Shown here piece after piece: positions 26,054 to 36,700 of a stretch of 64,000 nucleotides of DNA. Location of the stretch: assembly GCA_022821685.1 (NCBI GenBank), contig JAJEDD010000044.1, positions 124,001-188,000 of the forward strand. The letters run 5' to 3'. The notes below the pieces were generated by a model. That model saw nothing but the letters and a program-made list of their open reading frames with translations, was not told where the DNA came from and did not search any database. Within the stretch, counting starts at the first letter, position 1; every line of letters starts with the position of its first letter. A program made the position numbers and the translations under genes. Source of the stretch: Acidimicrobiia bacterium. Its GTDB lineage: Bacteria; Actinomycetota; Acidimicrobiia; Acidimicrobiales; Aldehydirespiratoraceae.

Positions 26054-28075
26054 CTACAGGCCGACGATCTCCAGGTCGGGGAGCGGGTCGGCGGGGGTGA
26101 ATCCGAGGATCCGGCCGAAGAAGGCCAGCTCGGCCTCTAGGGCGGCCACGATGTTGTCGGCGCGGCGGAAGCCGTGCTGCTCTCCCTCGAACAGCAGATA
26201 GGCCACTGGCACGCCCTTGGCCTTGAGCGCGTCCACGATCATCTCGGACTGGGCGGGGGGCACGATCTCGTCCTCGCTGCCCTGCAGCACGATCATGGGC
26301 GCGTCGAAGCCGTCTATGTGTTGGATCGGCGAGCGGGCGAGGTAGATGTCTGCGGCTTCGGGGTAGGGGCCGACGAGGCGGTCGAGGTAGCGCGACTCGA
26401 ACTTGTGGGTGTCGGCGGCCAGGGCCTCAAGGTCGGCGATGCCGTAGCGGCTGGCCCCGGCCGTGAACGTGTCGTGGCCGGCCAGGGCGGCCAGCACGGT
26501 GAAGCCGCCCGCGCTGCCGCCCCGGATGATCAGCCGTTCAGGATCGACGTCGCCCCGGTCGGCCAGGTATCGGGCCGCGGCCACGCAGTCCTCCACGTCG
26601 GCCACCCCCCAGGCGCCATCGAGGGCTCGTCGGTAGCTGCGGCCGTAGCCGGTGGAGCCCCGATAGTCGACGTCGGCCACTGCGATGCCTCTGGAGGTCC
26701 AGTACAGCAGGCCCAGTTGGAGCTGGCGACGGGCCGCGGCGGTGGGCCCTCCGTGGGCGGTGACCAGCAGCGGGGGCCGCTCGCTGGCCGGACCGGCACA
26801 GGCCAGGTTGGCGGGCGGGTAGTACAGGGCGTGGGCCACCTCGTTGCCGTCGCCGGTCGGGAAGGTGATGGCCTCGGGCTCAACCAGCAGACCCTCGCCG
26901 AAGCCCAGCTCCCGAGCGGGCCGCACCGCCCGCCGATGGACTCGGCCGTCGCGGCCGATTCTCACCGCGGCGACCTCAGGCTCGTGGCGGTAGCCCGCAC
27001 CCGCGTAGGCCAGCACCGCAGCGCCGTCTGCGTCTCGGCCGATGGTGAGCGACGACACCGACGAGTCGGGCACCGACACCGGCCGGCCGTTCACCATGAT
27101 CTGGTCGCCCGATCCCATCTGAGCCGCCACGGCCATCGTGATCTGGTCCTCCGATGCGGGCTGATCCGCGGCGAGATCGGCACCGGTTGCGGCCCAGCGC
27201 TGCATTCCGAACACCCAGGGCGGGGTGGCTACGTCGAAGGCGCCGGTCACCACCGGCACGAGCAACCCGCGGCCGAGGTCCACCTCGTAGAGGCCCCACC
27301 AGTCTTCGTGGTCGCTGCACGCCAGCAGCCTCGGCCGCGATCCGGCCGCCCAACCGGGCTCGCACAGGCTGCGGTCGCCGTCGCGGCCCAGCACCAGCAG
27401 CTCGGTGCCCAGCCGGGCGTCGGCGAACTCGTGGACGTGCAGCCGGGTGGCGTCCCAACTCATGTTGGGATGATCCCAGGAGATCCAGGCCAGCATTGAT
27501 CCGTCGGGCGACACCCGCGGCGCCATCACGAAGTCCGCTCCCGACCACAGCGGAACCACTTGCTGCGAGCCGTCGCAGGCCACGGCCACCAGCTCGTTGG
27601 CCGGCTCGCCGCCGGTGTCGTGGCGCTCCCGCACGCACACGCTCCAGCGGCCGTCACCAGTGACCCGCCCGTCGGCATAGCGCCACGCCCGGGGCTCGGG
27701 CGGCTCGGCGGTGAGCAGCTGCGGCTCGGCGCCGGGACGGTCGATCCGGCGGAGCCGCTGGTCGGCGAACTCCGCGTAGAAGAGCGACCCGTCGCAGGGC
27801 CACCAGGCGCCGCCGCCGTACTCGTGGACCAGGGTGCGGACGTTGGCGTCGGGCGGGGTGACCTCGTGAGGCTCGCCGCCGCGCAGATCAGCGCGCATCA
27901 CCGCGGTGCGACCGGACTCGGCGGGGCGGCTCTCGGCCCACCACAGCAGCCAGGGCTGCACCGGATCGGCGATCACCTCGGAGATGCCGGCCGCCCCCTG
28001 CACCAGGCAATCGGCGCTGACCGGCGACGGCCACTCCCCGTAGGGCAACACTGCCGGGCTGTTCACGCCCCGCAA
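26054..28075 (-). CDS. S9 family prolyl oligopeptidase/acylaminoacyl peptidase
   Basis: Cytoplasmic serine peptidase of 673 residues with an N-terminal seven-bladed propeller region (about 1-400) and a C-terminal alpha/beta hydrolase domain. The nucleophile is in GGSAGGF near residue 520, the acid in GSEDEIVPP near 602 and the histidine in EQHGFR near 634. LVTAHGGPT marks the oxyanion region. The start may be TTG 28075 or GTG 28066; neither has an ideal ribosome site. There is no signal peptide. It likely trims short peptides; substrate preference cannot be read from sequence. Confidence 0.9.
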   Translation of the reverse strand: MRGVNSPAVLPYGEWPSPVSADCLVQGAAGISEVIADPVQPWLLWWAESRPAESGRTAVMRADLRGGEPHEVTPPDANVRTLVHEYGGGAWWPCDGSLFYAEFADQRLRRIDRPGAEPQLLTAEPPEPRAWRYADGRVTGDGRWSVCVRERHDTGGEPANELVAVACDGSQQVVPLWSGADFVMAPRVSPDGSMLAWISWDHPNMSWDATRLHVHEFADARLGTELLVLGRDGDRSLCEPGWAAGSRPRLLACSDHEDWWGLYEVDLGRGLLVPVVTGAFDVATPPWVFGMQRWAATGADLAADQPASEDQITMAVAAQMGSGDQIMVNGRPVSVPDSSVSSLTIGRDADGAAVLAYAGAGYRHEPEVAAVRIGRDGRVHRRAVRPARELGFGEGLLVEPEAITFPTGDGNEVAHALYYPPANLACAGPASERPPLLVTAHGGPTAAARRQLQLGLLYWTSRGIAVADVDYRGSTGYGRSYRRALDGAWGVADVEDCVAAARYLADRGDVDPERLIIRGGSAGGFTVLAALAGHDTFTAGASRYGIADLEALAADTHKFESRYLDRLVGPYPEAADIYLARSPIQHIDGFDAPMIVLQGSEDEIVPPAQSEMIVDALKAKGVPVAYLLFEGEQHGFRRADNIVAALEAELAFFGRILGFTPADPLPDLEIVGL

Positions 28076-28202
28076 ATCCCTGCCCGCTCGGAATCTTTCG
28101 GACTCGATCGCGAGACAGCCCGCCGAGTCACAACGTCAGCATCAATCGATGGGGCGACAGCCCGTCGAGGGTCACCATCGGCTTCAACAGCGTGCCCGGG
28201 TC

Positions 28203-29405
28203 TCAGGCACCCTGGAACAGTTCGACCATGCGGGTTACGCCCTCGGCCAGGTCGTCGTCGCCCAGCGCGAACGACAGCCGCAGCCCGCCGCCCGCGCCGA
28301 AGGCTTCGCCGGGAACGACGGCCACCTTGGCCCGCTCCAGCAGCAGGTCGGCCAGCTCCAGGGTGGTGGCGGGCCGGACGCCGCCGAAGTCGCGGCCCAG
28401 CAGGCCGCCAGCGTCGGGGTAGGCGTAGAAGGCGCCCTCGGGCTCGGGGCACACCAGTCCGTCGATCCCGCTGAGCAGGCGGTGCATGGTCCGGCGGCGG
28501 CGGTCGAAGTGGCCGCGCATCTCCACCACCGCGTCGAGCGGGCCCGACACCGCAGCCAGTGCCGCGACCTGGGCCACGTTGCACACGTTGGACGTGCAGT
28601 GACTCTGCAGGTTGCGGGCCGCGGCCATGGCGTCGGGCGGTCCGATCATCCAGCCCACCCGCCAGCCGGTCATGGCGTAGGTCTTGGCCACGCCGTTGAG
28701 CACGATGCAGCGGTCGCGCAGCTCGGGCACGGCCACCGGCATGGAGTGGTGCTCGGCGCCGCCGTAGGTGAGGTGCTCGTAGATCTCGTCGGTGAGCACC
28801 CAGATGCCGTGCTCTGCGGCCCAGCGGCCGATCTCGACGATCTCGGCCCGGGGGTAGACGGCGCCGGTCGGGTTGGACGGCGACACGAAGATCAGCGCCT
28901 TGGTGCGGGGGGTTCGGGCCGCCTCGAGCTGCTCGACGCTCACCCGGAAGCCGCTGGCCGCAGCAGCCTCCACCGGCACGCTCACCCCGCCACACAGGGC
29001 GATCGGCTCGGGATAGGTGGTCCAGTACGGGGTGGGCAGCAGCACTTCGTCACCCGCGTCCACCACCGCGGCCACCGCGTTGTACACGGCGTGCTTGCCG
29101 CCGTTGGTGATGAGCACGTCGGCCGGATCGACCTCCAGGCCCGAGTCGCGCCGGGTCTTGGCGGCCACCGCTTCCCGCAGGTCCTCCAGGCCGCCCACCG
29201 GCGTGTACTTGTGGTGCTGGGGGTCGCGGCAGGCCGCCGCGGCCGCCTCCACGATGTGGTCGGGGGTGGGGAAGTCGGGCTCGCCCGCCCCGAAGCTGAT
29301 GACCCGCTCCCCCGCGGCCCGCAGGGCTCGGGCCTTGGCCGTCACCGCCAGGGTGGCCGACGGCGCGATGGCCCCGACGCGCCGCGATATCCGCTCGCTG
29401 CTCAT
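28203..29405 (-). CDS. class I PLP aminotransferase (aspartate aminotransferase type)
   Basis: A 400-residue fold type I aminotransferase. It has [10 protein letters not shown] near the N-terminus, SPSNPTG in the centre, [12 protein letters not shown], the PLP lysine K241 in [16 protein letters not shown], and an arginine in the C-terminal GGLRLSFAL segment. The group usually transfers amino groups between aspartate (or related substrates) and 2-oxoglutarate. The frame is open to 29480, but ATG 29405 gives the normal N-terminus and has TACGCT 7 nt upstream. A dispersed repeat separates it from serC. Confidence 0.9.
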   Translation of the reverse strand: MSSERISRRVGAIAPSATLAVTAKARALRAAGERVISFGAGEPDFPTPDHIVEAAAAACRDPQHHKYTPVGGLEDLREAVAAKTRRDSGLEVDPADVLITNGGKHAVYNAVAAVVDAGDEVLLPTPYWTTYPEPIALCGGVSVPVEAAAASGFRVSVEQLEAARTPRTKALIFVSPSNPTGAVYPRAEIVEIGRWAAEHGIWVLTDEIYEHLTYGGAEHHSMPVAVPELRDRCIVLNGVAKTYAMTGWRVGWMIGPPDAMAAARNLQSHCTSNVCNVAQVAALAAVSGPLDAVVEMRGHFDRRRRTMHRLLSGIDGLVCPEPEGAFYAYPDAGGLLGRDFGGVRPATTLELADLLLERAKVAVVPGEAFGAGGGLRLSFALGDDDLAEGVTRMVELFQGA

Positions 29406-29412
29406 GGCCGGG

Positions 29413-29418
29413 AGCGTA
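29413..29418 (-). promoter_or_regulatory. -10-like hexamer for leaderless aminotransferase mRNA
   Basis: TACGCT on the minus strand lies 7 nt before the ATG at 29405. No Shine-Dalgarno is visible. Confidence 0.4.
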
Positions 29419-29441
29419 CCGCCGGCACGCGGCTCGAGTGA

Positions 29442-29578
29442 TAGAGGCCGAGCGAGTAGGCGAGCGATTCCGGCCCACACGGGCGAGGCCGTGGCCCGAG
29501 CGGCCCGTGAGCGCAGCGAACAAGAGCGGGAATGACCCCGCTGCGACGCGACGGGCTTGCACCTATCCGCGCTCGCGC
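29442..29578 (-). repeat. dispersed structured intergenic repeat (copy B)
   Basis: Reverse-oriented match to 22457-22594, filling the whole spacer from the serC stop to just before the downstream aminotransferase gene. The 90-bp core is about 93% identical to copy A and has perfect CACGGGC / GCCCGTG arms. As in copy A, the CTCGGCCTCTA end points toward the downstream start codon (36 nt away). Confidence 0.8.
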
Positions 29579-30709
29579 TTAACCGATCAGGCGCTCGCAG
29601 ATGTGGTCGAGGCAGGCGGTCAGGGCCTCCACGTCGGCGGGGTCCACTGCGGGGAAGATGCCGATACGCAGCTGGTTGCGGCCCAGCTTGCGGTAGCCCT
29701 CGGTGTCGACGATGCCGTTGGCTCGCAGCACCGCGCTGATGGTGTCGGCGTCCACCCGGTCGTCGAAATCGATGGTGCCCACCACCGGGCTGCGCACCGC
29801 GGGATCGGCCACGAAGGGCGAGGCGATGGCGGAGGCCTCAGCCCAGCCGTAGAGGATGGCCGCAGACCGGTCGCTGCGGGATGCGGCCCATTCCAGGCCG
29901 CCGTTGCCGTTGATCCAGCCGACCTGCTGGGCGGTTAGGAACACGGTGGCCAGAGCGGGGGTGTTGTAGGTCTGGTCCTTGCGGGAGTTGTCCACCGCCA
30001 GCTTCAAGTCGAGGAAGGCCGGCGTCCAGCGCCCGGAGGCCCCCAGGCGCTCGATCCGCTCCACGGCCGCGGGCGACATCACCGCGATCCACAGCCCGCC
30101 GTCGCTCGACAGCGCCTTCTGGGGGGCGAAGTAGTAGGCGTCGCACGCAGCCGGATCGAACCGCAGGCCCCCGGCGGCCGAGGTGGCGTCCACCAGCACA
30201 ACCGCGGCGTCGTCGCCGGCTGGGCGGCGCACCGGAACCTGCACACCGGTGGAGGTCTCGTTGTGGGGATAGCAGTAGGCGTCGGCGCCGTCCACCGCCT
30301 CCAGCGGCGGGCACGTTCCGAAGTCACCGGTGCGAACCGAGGGATCGTCCAAGTGGGGGGCGGCGGCGGTCACGGCCACGAACTTGGAGCTGAACTCGCC
30401 CAGCGACAGGTGGTGGCTGCGCCGCTCGATCAGTCCGAAGCTGGCCGCGTCCCAGAAGGCGGTGGCGCCGCCGTTGCCCAGCACCACCTCGTAGCCCTCG
30501 GGCGCGCCCAGCAGCTCGGCGATGCCGGCCCGCAGCTCGGCCACCACCCGGCGCACGCCCGCCCGGCGATGGCTGGTGCCCAGATAGTCCACCGCCCGCT
30601 CGGCCAGCGCCCGGGCCGCTTCGGGGCGGAACTTCGACGGACCCGATCCGAAGCGCCCGTCGGAGGGCAGCAAGTCGGCGGGGATGGTGATGGTGTGGGG
30701 TTCGGGCAT
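29579..30709 (-). CDS. serC: phosphoserine aminotransferase (mycobacterial type)
   Basis: Converts 3-phosphohydroxypyruvate to phosphoserine in serine synthesis. The 376-residue protein has [10 protein letters not shown] at about 21-30, the PLP lysine K198 in [11 protein letters not shown], and the HNETSTG motif. A C-terminal segment [19 protein letters not shown] matches the actinobacterial subgroup. ATG 30709 lies 43 bp after the giant surface-protein gene on the same strand, so read-through from that gene is possible. Repeat copy B abuts its stop. Confidence 0.95.
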   Translation of the reverse strand: MPEPHTITIPADLLPSDGRFGSGPSKFRPEAARALAERAVDYLGTSHRRAGVRRVVAELRAGIAELLGAPEGYEVVLGNGGATAFWDAASFGLIERRSHHLSLGEFSSKFVAVTAAAPHLDDPSVRTGDFGTCPPLEAVDGADAYCYPHNETSTGVQVPVRRPAGDDAAVVLVDATSAAGGLRFDPAACDAYYFAPQKALSSDGGLWIAVMSPAAVERIERLGASGRWTPAFLDLKLAVDNSRKDQTYNTPALATVFLTAQQVGWINGNGGLEWAASRSDRSAAILYGWAEASAIASPFVADPAVRSPVVGTIDFDDRVDADTISAVLRANGIVDTEGYRKLGRNQLRIGIFPAVDPADVEALTACLDHICERLIG

Positions 30710-30752
30710 CGCCGGGAAGTCTGGCAGCGCCTCGGCCCCGCGCCACCCGGCC

Positions 30753-33700
30753 TCAGGAGTCGTTGTCGGTTTCTTTAGCGGCGTTCTGGGCGCGTATCAG
30801 CAGGCTGGCGGCTTGTTGGCGGGTGAGGGGCTGATAGGGGCAGTAACGGTGCTGGGTGGCGTCGCAGCCGTTGGTGATGCCGTAGCGGTAGAGCGCGGCG
30901 ACCGCGTCGGCGTGGACATCGTCTGGATCCAAGTCGTCGAAGCTAGCCGCGGTGTCGGCGGTGAGCCCGTAGGCGCGTGCCAGCAGCGACGCGGCCTCGG
31001 CCCGCGTCACCGGCCGGTCGGGGCAGAACCGTCTGGCGTCGCAGCCCAGTGTGATACCGAGCTGGGCGAGGCGCCGCACATGGACCGCCCACCAAGCCGC
31101 AGGCGACACATCGCGGAAGCGGGGCGCGTCGGCGTCGGGGTCGGGATCGGCGCCGTCTAGGGCGCGCACGATCATGACTGCGAGCTGCCAGCGGTTCATG
31201 GCCTCGCGGCCGCAGAACGCCCCGGCATCGCAGCCGACGCCGGCGAGCCAGCCCATCTCGTTGGCCTGGACCACATCGGAGGCGTGCACCTCGTGGACCT
31301 CGTCGATGTCGTCGAAGGTCTCGGGCTCCAGAACCGTCTCAGATTCATCCTGAGGAGGAGGAGGAGGGGGTGGCGGTGGCGGAGGCGGCGGCGGCGGAGG
31401 GGGTGGCGGAGGCGGCGGCGGAGGCGGGCTGGTGGTGTCGTTGTCGGTGATGGTGCGGGTATGCACACGATGGGTGGCACCGGCGATGGTGTAGCCCGAG
31501 CCGCTGTTGAGCGTCACAACAATGTCCTCAGAGCCCTCCACGGCACTGTCGTCTGTGATCACTATGGGGATGTTCACGATGCTCTGGTTCGCTGAGACCG
31601 CAACGGTGGCACTGGTGGTGGTGACCCCTGAGATGGTGTAGTCGCTGCCTAGGGACGCGCCGCCTGAGAGGGTGTAGCTCACAGTGATGCCCGCGGCGGG
31701 CGCTGGGGTGAGATCCAACCGAAGATCGCGGCTGCCCGACGCCTCCCCCACAGTGGACGAGGCCGCATAGAACGACGCGACCGGCGTCGGCGGCGGCGGT
31801 GGCGGCGGTGGGGATGTGCCGGCGATCTTGAACACTGGCGACATGCCGTATAGGGGCCGCTGCTGTGATCGAGCGCTCTTATCCTGGTGCATGAACGCCC
31901 AGTTCGTCTCGTGGCTGGCGGCACGCGAGACGTCACCGTTGTTGTCGCCGCCGAGGGGGTGGTTGTAGGCCTCGCAGGCGTTTCCGGTGCCGGTCCATGC
32001 CTGATGGACCTGACCGGGGTTCGTTCCCGCCGCAATGTTGCGGTTGCCGTCCTCGCTGCGGGGGTCGTCGAGATCCCAGCCGGTGGTGACCCCGCTGCCC
32101 GCCCTCAAGGCCTGGTCGCACAGGTCGGCGTAGTTGTTGGCGAGCTTCGCGCCGTTCAGCCAGTAGATCGGCGTGCCTGTCGTGTTGCCTGCGTTGGGGA
32201 CGGTGGATCCGTCGGCCCACACATCATTCGCGCCGTTGAAGTGGCCGGTGTGGCCCGAGGCCATGTTGTTGTGCACCCGGGCGGTGGTGCCCGTGGAACC
32301 CGAGCCACTGCGCGTCGACGCGAACGCCTTGAAGAACCCCGCATAGGGCAGCGCCGCGCTATGGCCGCCCAACGCCACCACGTTGCGCACAAAGAAGTCG
32401 TAGTCCGCGATGTTCGACGATTCGGCGTCACGGGTCGTCGAGGAGCGGAACAGCAGCCGGAAGTCATCGCCCGCCGACAGCCCCGACGGGGCCAGCGCCC
32501 AACTGCTCGGCACGGTGATATCGCCGGTCTCGTCGTCGACGACCGCGAACTTGAACGGCCCGCCCGACACCGTCCCCAACGTCACGCCGCCCCCACCGGT
32601 GGTCTGATGACTGAAGCTCCGGTTGATCGTCACAAACGGCTGGGTGCGCACACTGTTGTTCACCGGCATGAACCGCAGCACCGCGCTCGACGCTCCCGCC
32701 GCCAGGCGCACCGCCGGATGCTGAGCGCTGTACGGGTTCGAAGTGAGAAGCGTCACGCCGGCCTGGGTGGCGGGCTGCAGCCCGAAGCTGTAGTCGGTGG
32801 CGACGGTGGCGCCTAGCACGTCCAGCGGCACCGTGATGTTCTCAGAGCCGGCCAGCGCCCGGCCCAGCGTGATCGTGACGTCCTTGCGTCCCGCCGCGCC
32901 GCTAGCGCCCTCGGTGACATCACCCGCCGGCGCCGACAGCGTCACCGTCACCGGCGTCGCCACGGTCGTGTCATCGTCCACGAGGGTGATCGTCGCAGGA
33001 TTCACCGTCACCCCCGACAGCGCTCCCGACACTGTGACCGTCTCGTTGTTCTCGTCGACCGTGTTGTCGGTGGGGGTCAGCGTGAACATGGCCGTGCGGG
33101 TTTGTGCGCCCGCAGCGATGACGATGTCGAACATCGACGGGTTGGCGGTGAACCCCACCGTGTTGGCGGCACCGGACCCCGCCACCGTCACCGCCACGGT
33201 CTTCGCCTCCGCGAAGCGGGTCGAGCCGTTGACGGTGGCGGTCACGTTGATCGTGGTGGCGCCGTCGGCCTCGTTCACGCTGTTGTCGTCGACGCCCAGG
33301 GTGACGCTCGACGGGGCGGTGTCGTTGTCGGTGATCGTGACCGTGGTCTTGGTGGTCGACCCCAAGTCATAGCCCTGGCCGTCGGTGAGCGTCAACGTCA
33401 ACGTCTCAGCCCCCTCGGCCAGCATGTCGTCGATCAGCGTGAAGGAGATGTTGGCGGAGTCCTGGCCCCCAGCGAAGTTCACCGTCCCGCCGGCGCCGCT
33501 GTAATCGTCGCCGCGGACCGCGCTTCCGCCGGTGGTGTAGGACACGGTCAACCCGCCAGAGGGCGCAACCCGCGAGAGCCTCACCGGCACATTGCGGCTC
33601 CCTCCGGCCTCTCCTGCCTGATATGCCGCCGACTCGAAACGCGCGGTGATCGCAGCCGGGGCGACGCTCGCAATGGTGAACGTCGACGGCGAGCCGCTCA

Positions 33701-36700
33701 CCGAGAACACGCCGCCGGAGCCTGTGCTGGCATGCCCGGCGCGCAGGCTGATCCCGGCGGTCTCGCCCGACTCGGGATGCGCCGTGTCGGTCTGGGCGTT
33801 GATCCGGATCATGGCGTTGCGCACGCCGCTGCCGCCGGTGATCGTCAAACTCGGTGTGGTGCCGCCCAGGCCGGTGCACGACACGCCCGTGCCGTGGCAG
33901 GTGATCGTGTAGTCCGAGCCCCGGGTGGCGCTGCCCGCCGGCGCGAAGTTCACCGTGACCGTCTCACCCGACAACAGAATGCGGCCCGGATTCACGGTGT
34001 AGTCGCGACTGGATCCCTCACTCACCGTGCCGCCGCCGCCAGACACCGACACGGTCATGGGGTCGTTGTCGGTGACCGTCACCGGCGCCGCGTCGGCTGT
34101 GGTGCTCACCGTGTAGCCGGGGTTGTTCAACACCCTCGCGGTCACCTCGGCGTCGGCCTCGTCGCTGTTGTCGCCAGCGGTGCTCACCGTGAGCGTCTTG
34201 GAGGTCTCGCCCGCCGCGAACGCCAGCGTCCGCTCCCCGTCGGCCACCATGTCGCGCCCGGAGTTCTCCGACACCCACAACCGCACCGTCAACGCGTTCG
34301 CCGGCGCGGGGGCAGCGCTCACAGTGAAGCTCAACGCGGTGCCCTCGACCACAGACGTCTGCGATGTGGTCACCGAGACAACAGGGTCGCTGGCCCGTAC
34401 GAACACCGGCGAGAGCCCATAGAAGCGGCGCGTGGCGGTGTTGGCAGCCGTCTGGCCGCTGCCCAGCGGCGCCCGGCCGCTGCCGCTGTCGTTGAGATAG
34501 CCGACCGTGACGTTCGCCGAGCCCAGCGGGTTGGCCGACCGCGCCCCCGCGGCTGTGGATCCGGTGAAATAGCCGTTGCTATCGACGGTCACCACGGCGC
34601 CGGACTCGTTGCGGGGCACGCTCTGGCTAGACGGCGTCTCGATGGTGATCCACTCGTCGCGGAACTGGTCGTTCGTCGCCGCGACCCGCTTGGTGGTGTC
34701 ACCGGTCTCGCCCAGCCAATAGAACGGCATCGTCGTAGATCCCGTCACATTCGCGTGGTCTCGCAGATGCACCCCCGATGTGGAGCCCAGCACGGTGAAG
34801 AACCCCGCATAGGGCACAACCGCGGCGTGCCCCTGCGCCAACAGTCCCCGGATGAACGCGTCATATTCGGCGATGTCTGTGGAGGAGGCGTTGCGTTCAA
34901 CCGACGACACGAACACCAGCCGGAATCTTGGCTCGCCCTGATTCTGCACACCGCTGGGCGACAGCGTCCAAGTCTGCGGCACCACTATGTCGCCGGTCTC
35001 GTCGTCGGTGATCACCCAGCCCACCGGCCCGTCCGTCGGCGCCGCGAAATCGATCCCGGCGCCCGACGGCGCCCGCGCCCCGGTGCCGTAGCGAACCAGC
35101 GCATAGGGCTGCGTGCGGGTGCTGTCGTCGACCGCGGTGAACCTCACCACCGCCGACCTGGCCCCAGTGCCCAGAGTGACCTTGGGCGCCTGGACGCTGT
35201 CGGAGCCCGATGTGGACAGCATCACACCGGTCTGCGACGACGGCTGCAACCCCAGCGTGTAATCGCCACCCGCCGTCACGCCCGCAACGTCGAGGGGCAC
35301 CGTCACCGACTCGCCGTCCACCAAAGCCCGAGACAGCATCAGCGTCACATCGGTGGTGCCGCCATTCTCAGCCACCGCCCCCGCGGGCGCTGTCATCGTG
35401 AGCGTGGTGGCGTCGTCGTCGGTCAGCATGATCGACGCATCGGTGAAATCCGCGATGTCCGCGCCGGCGCCCGACACTGTGATCGTCTCATTGAACTCGT
35501 CGGTCGAGTCCGCTGTCGGCGTCAGCGTGAACGTCGTCGTGCCCGTCCGATCACCCGCCGCCAGCATGATCGCCATCGGCGCCGAAGCCGTGAAATCCAC
35601 CGCGTCCGAATTGCCCGAGCCCGCCACGCTCACGTGCACCGTGCGCGCCGTGCCATATCGCGTCGAACCGTTCACCGTCGCGGTCACCGTTATCGTCTGC
35701 GCCCCGTCGGCCTCGCCGACGCTGCTGTCGCTCACCGACAGGGTCACCCCCGACGGCTCGGAGTCGTCGTCGGTCAACGCCACGCTCGCACCGTTGACCG
35801 TCACCCCCGACAACATGCCAGTGAGCACCGCCGAGCCGTCCTGTTCGTCCCAGACGTTGTTGCGCGGAGTCAAGTTGAAGTTGTTGCTGCCGGACGTCTG
35901 CTCCGCAGCGATAGTCACATTGAACGTCTGCACCTGAGTGAAGTTCACCCGCCCAGCCGGGCTGTGGCCCGCCACCGACACCGCCACGGTCTGGTCGGTG
36001 CCGAACCGGATCGAGCCCTGCACCGTCGCAGTCACCGAGATGCTCCGAGCGCCGCCGTTCTCGCTGATCGACATCGGGGTCACGCCCAGATTCACCACCG
36101 TCGGCGTAGCATCGTTGTCGGTCAGCATGATCGGCGTGGCATCGTTCACCGTCACATCCGAATCCGACACGCTGCCGGTCACCGCAATGCTGTTGTCGGT
36201 CTCGTCCACCATGTCGTTGTCGGGCGCGATGGTGAACATCCCCGTAGCCATCCGCGCGCCCTCCGGGATCACGATGTTGAAGTCATCCACCGGCGTCATG
36301 TCCACATAGTTGGCGCCGCCATCAATGTCGGCGTTGGCATCGACGCTCACCACCACCGTCTGGTCGGTGCCGAATCTGGTCGCGCCCTGCACCGTCGCGG
36401 TAACGGTCACCGTGGTGGACGCCGTGGCCTCCGACACCGCGGTGTTGCGGTTCGTGGACAGACTGATCTGCGTCGGCTTCGGGTCTTCGTCGTTCACCCT
36501 TACCGGCACACTCGGCTTCGACGGCGTCGACGGCCTGTAACGGCTCCCGTCGCCGTTGCCCGACATGATCGAATGCGTGATCGTCACATCGCGGTGGTCG
36601 TCCCGATTGTCGATGATGTCCTGCATGCCGCGCACCGTCACCGTCTGCGGCATGTTCCAGTTCGACGGCGTGAACACCAGATCCAGCTGCGACACCCAAC

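Noticed and set aside
31352-31429. GGN/CCN run as a possible assembly artefact or G-quadruplex
   Set aside because: It stays in frame as 26 proline codons with mixed third bases and joins sensible domains, so a genuine hinge is more likely.
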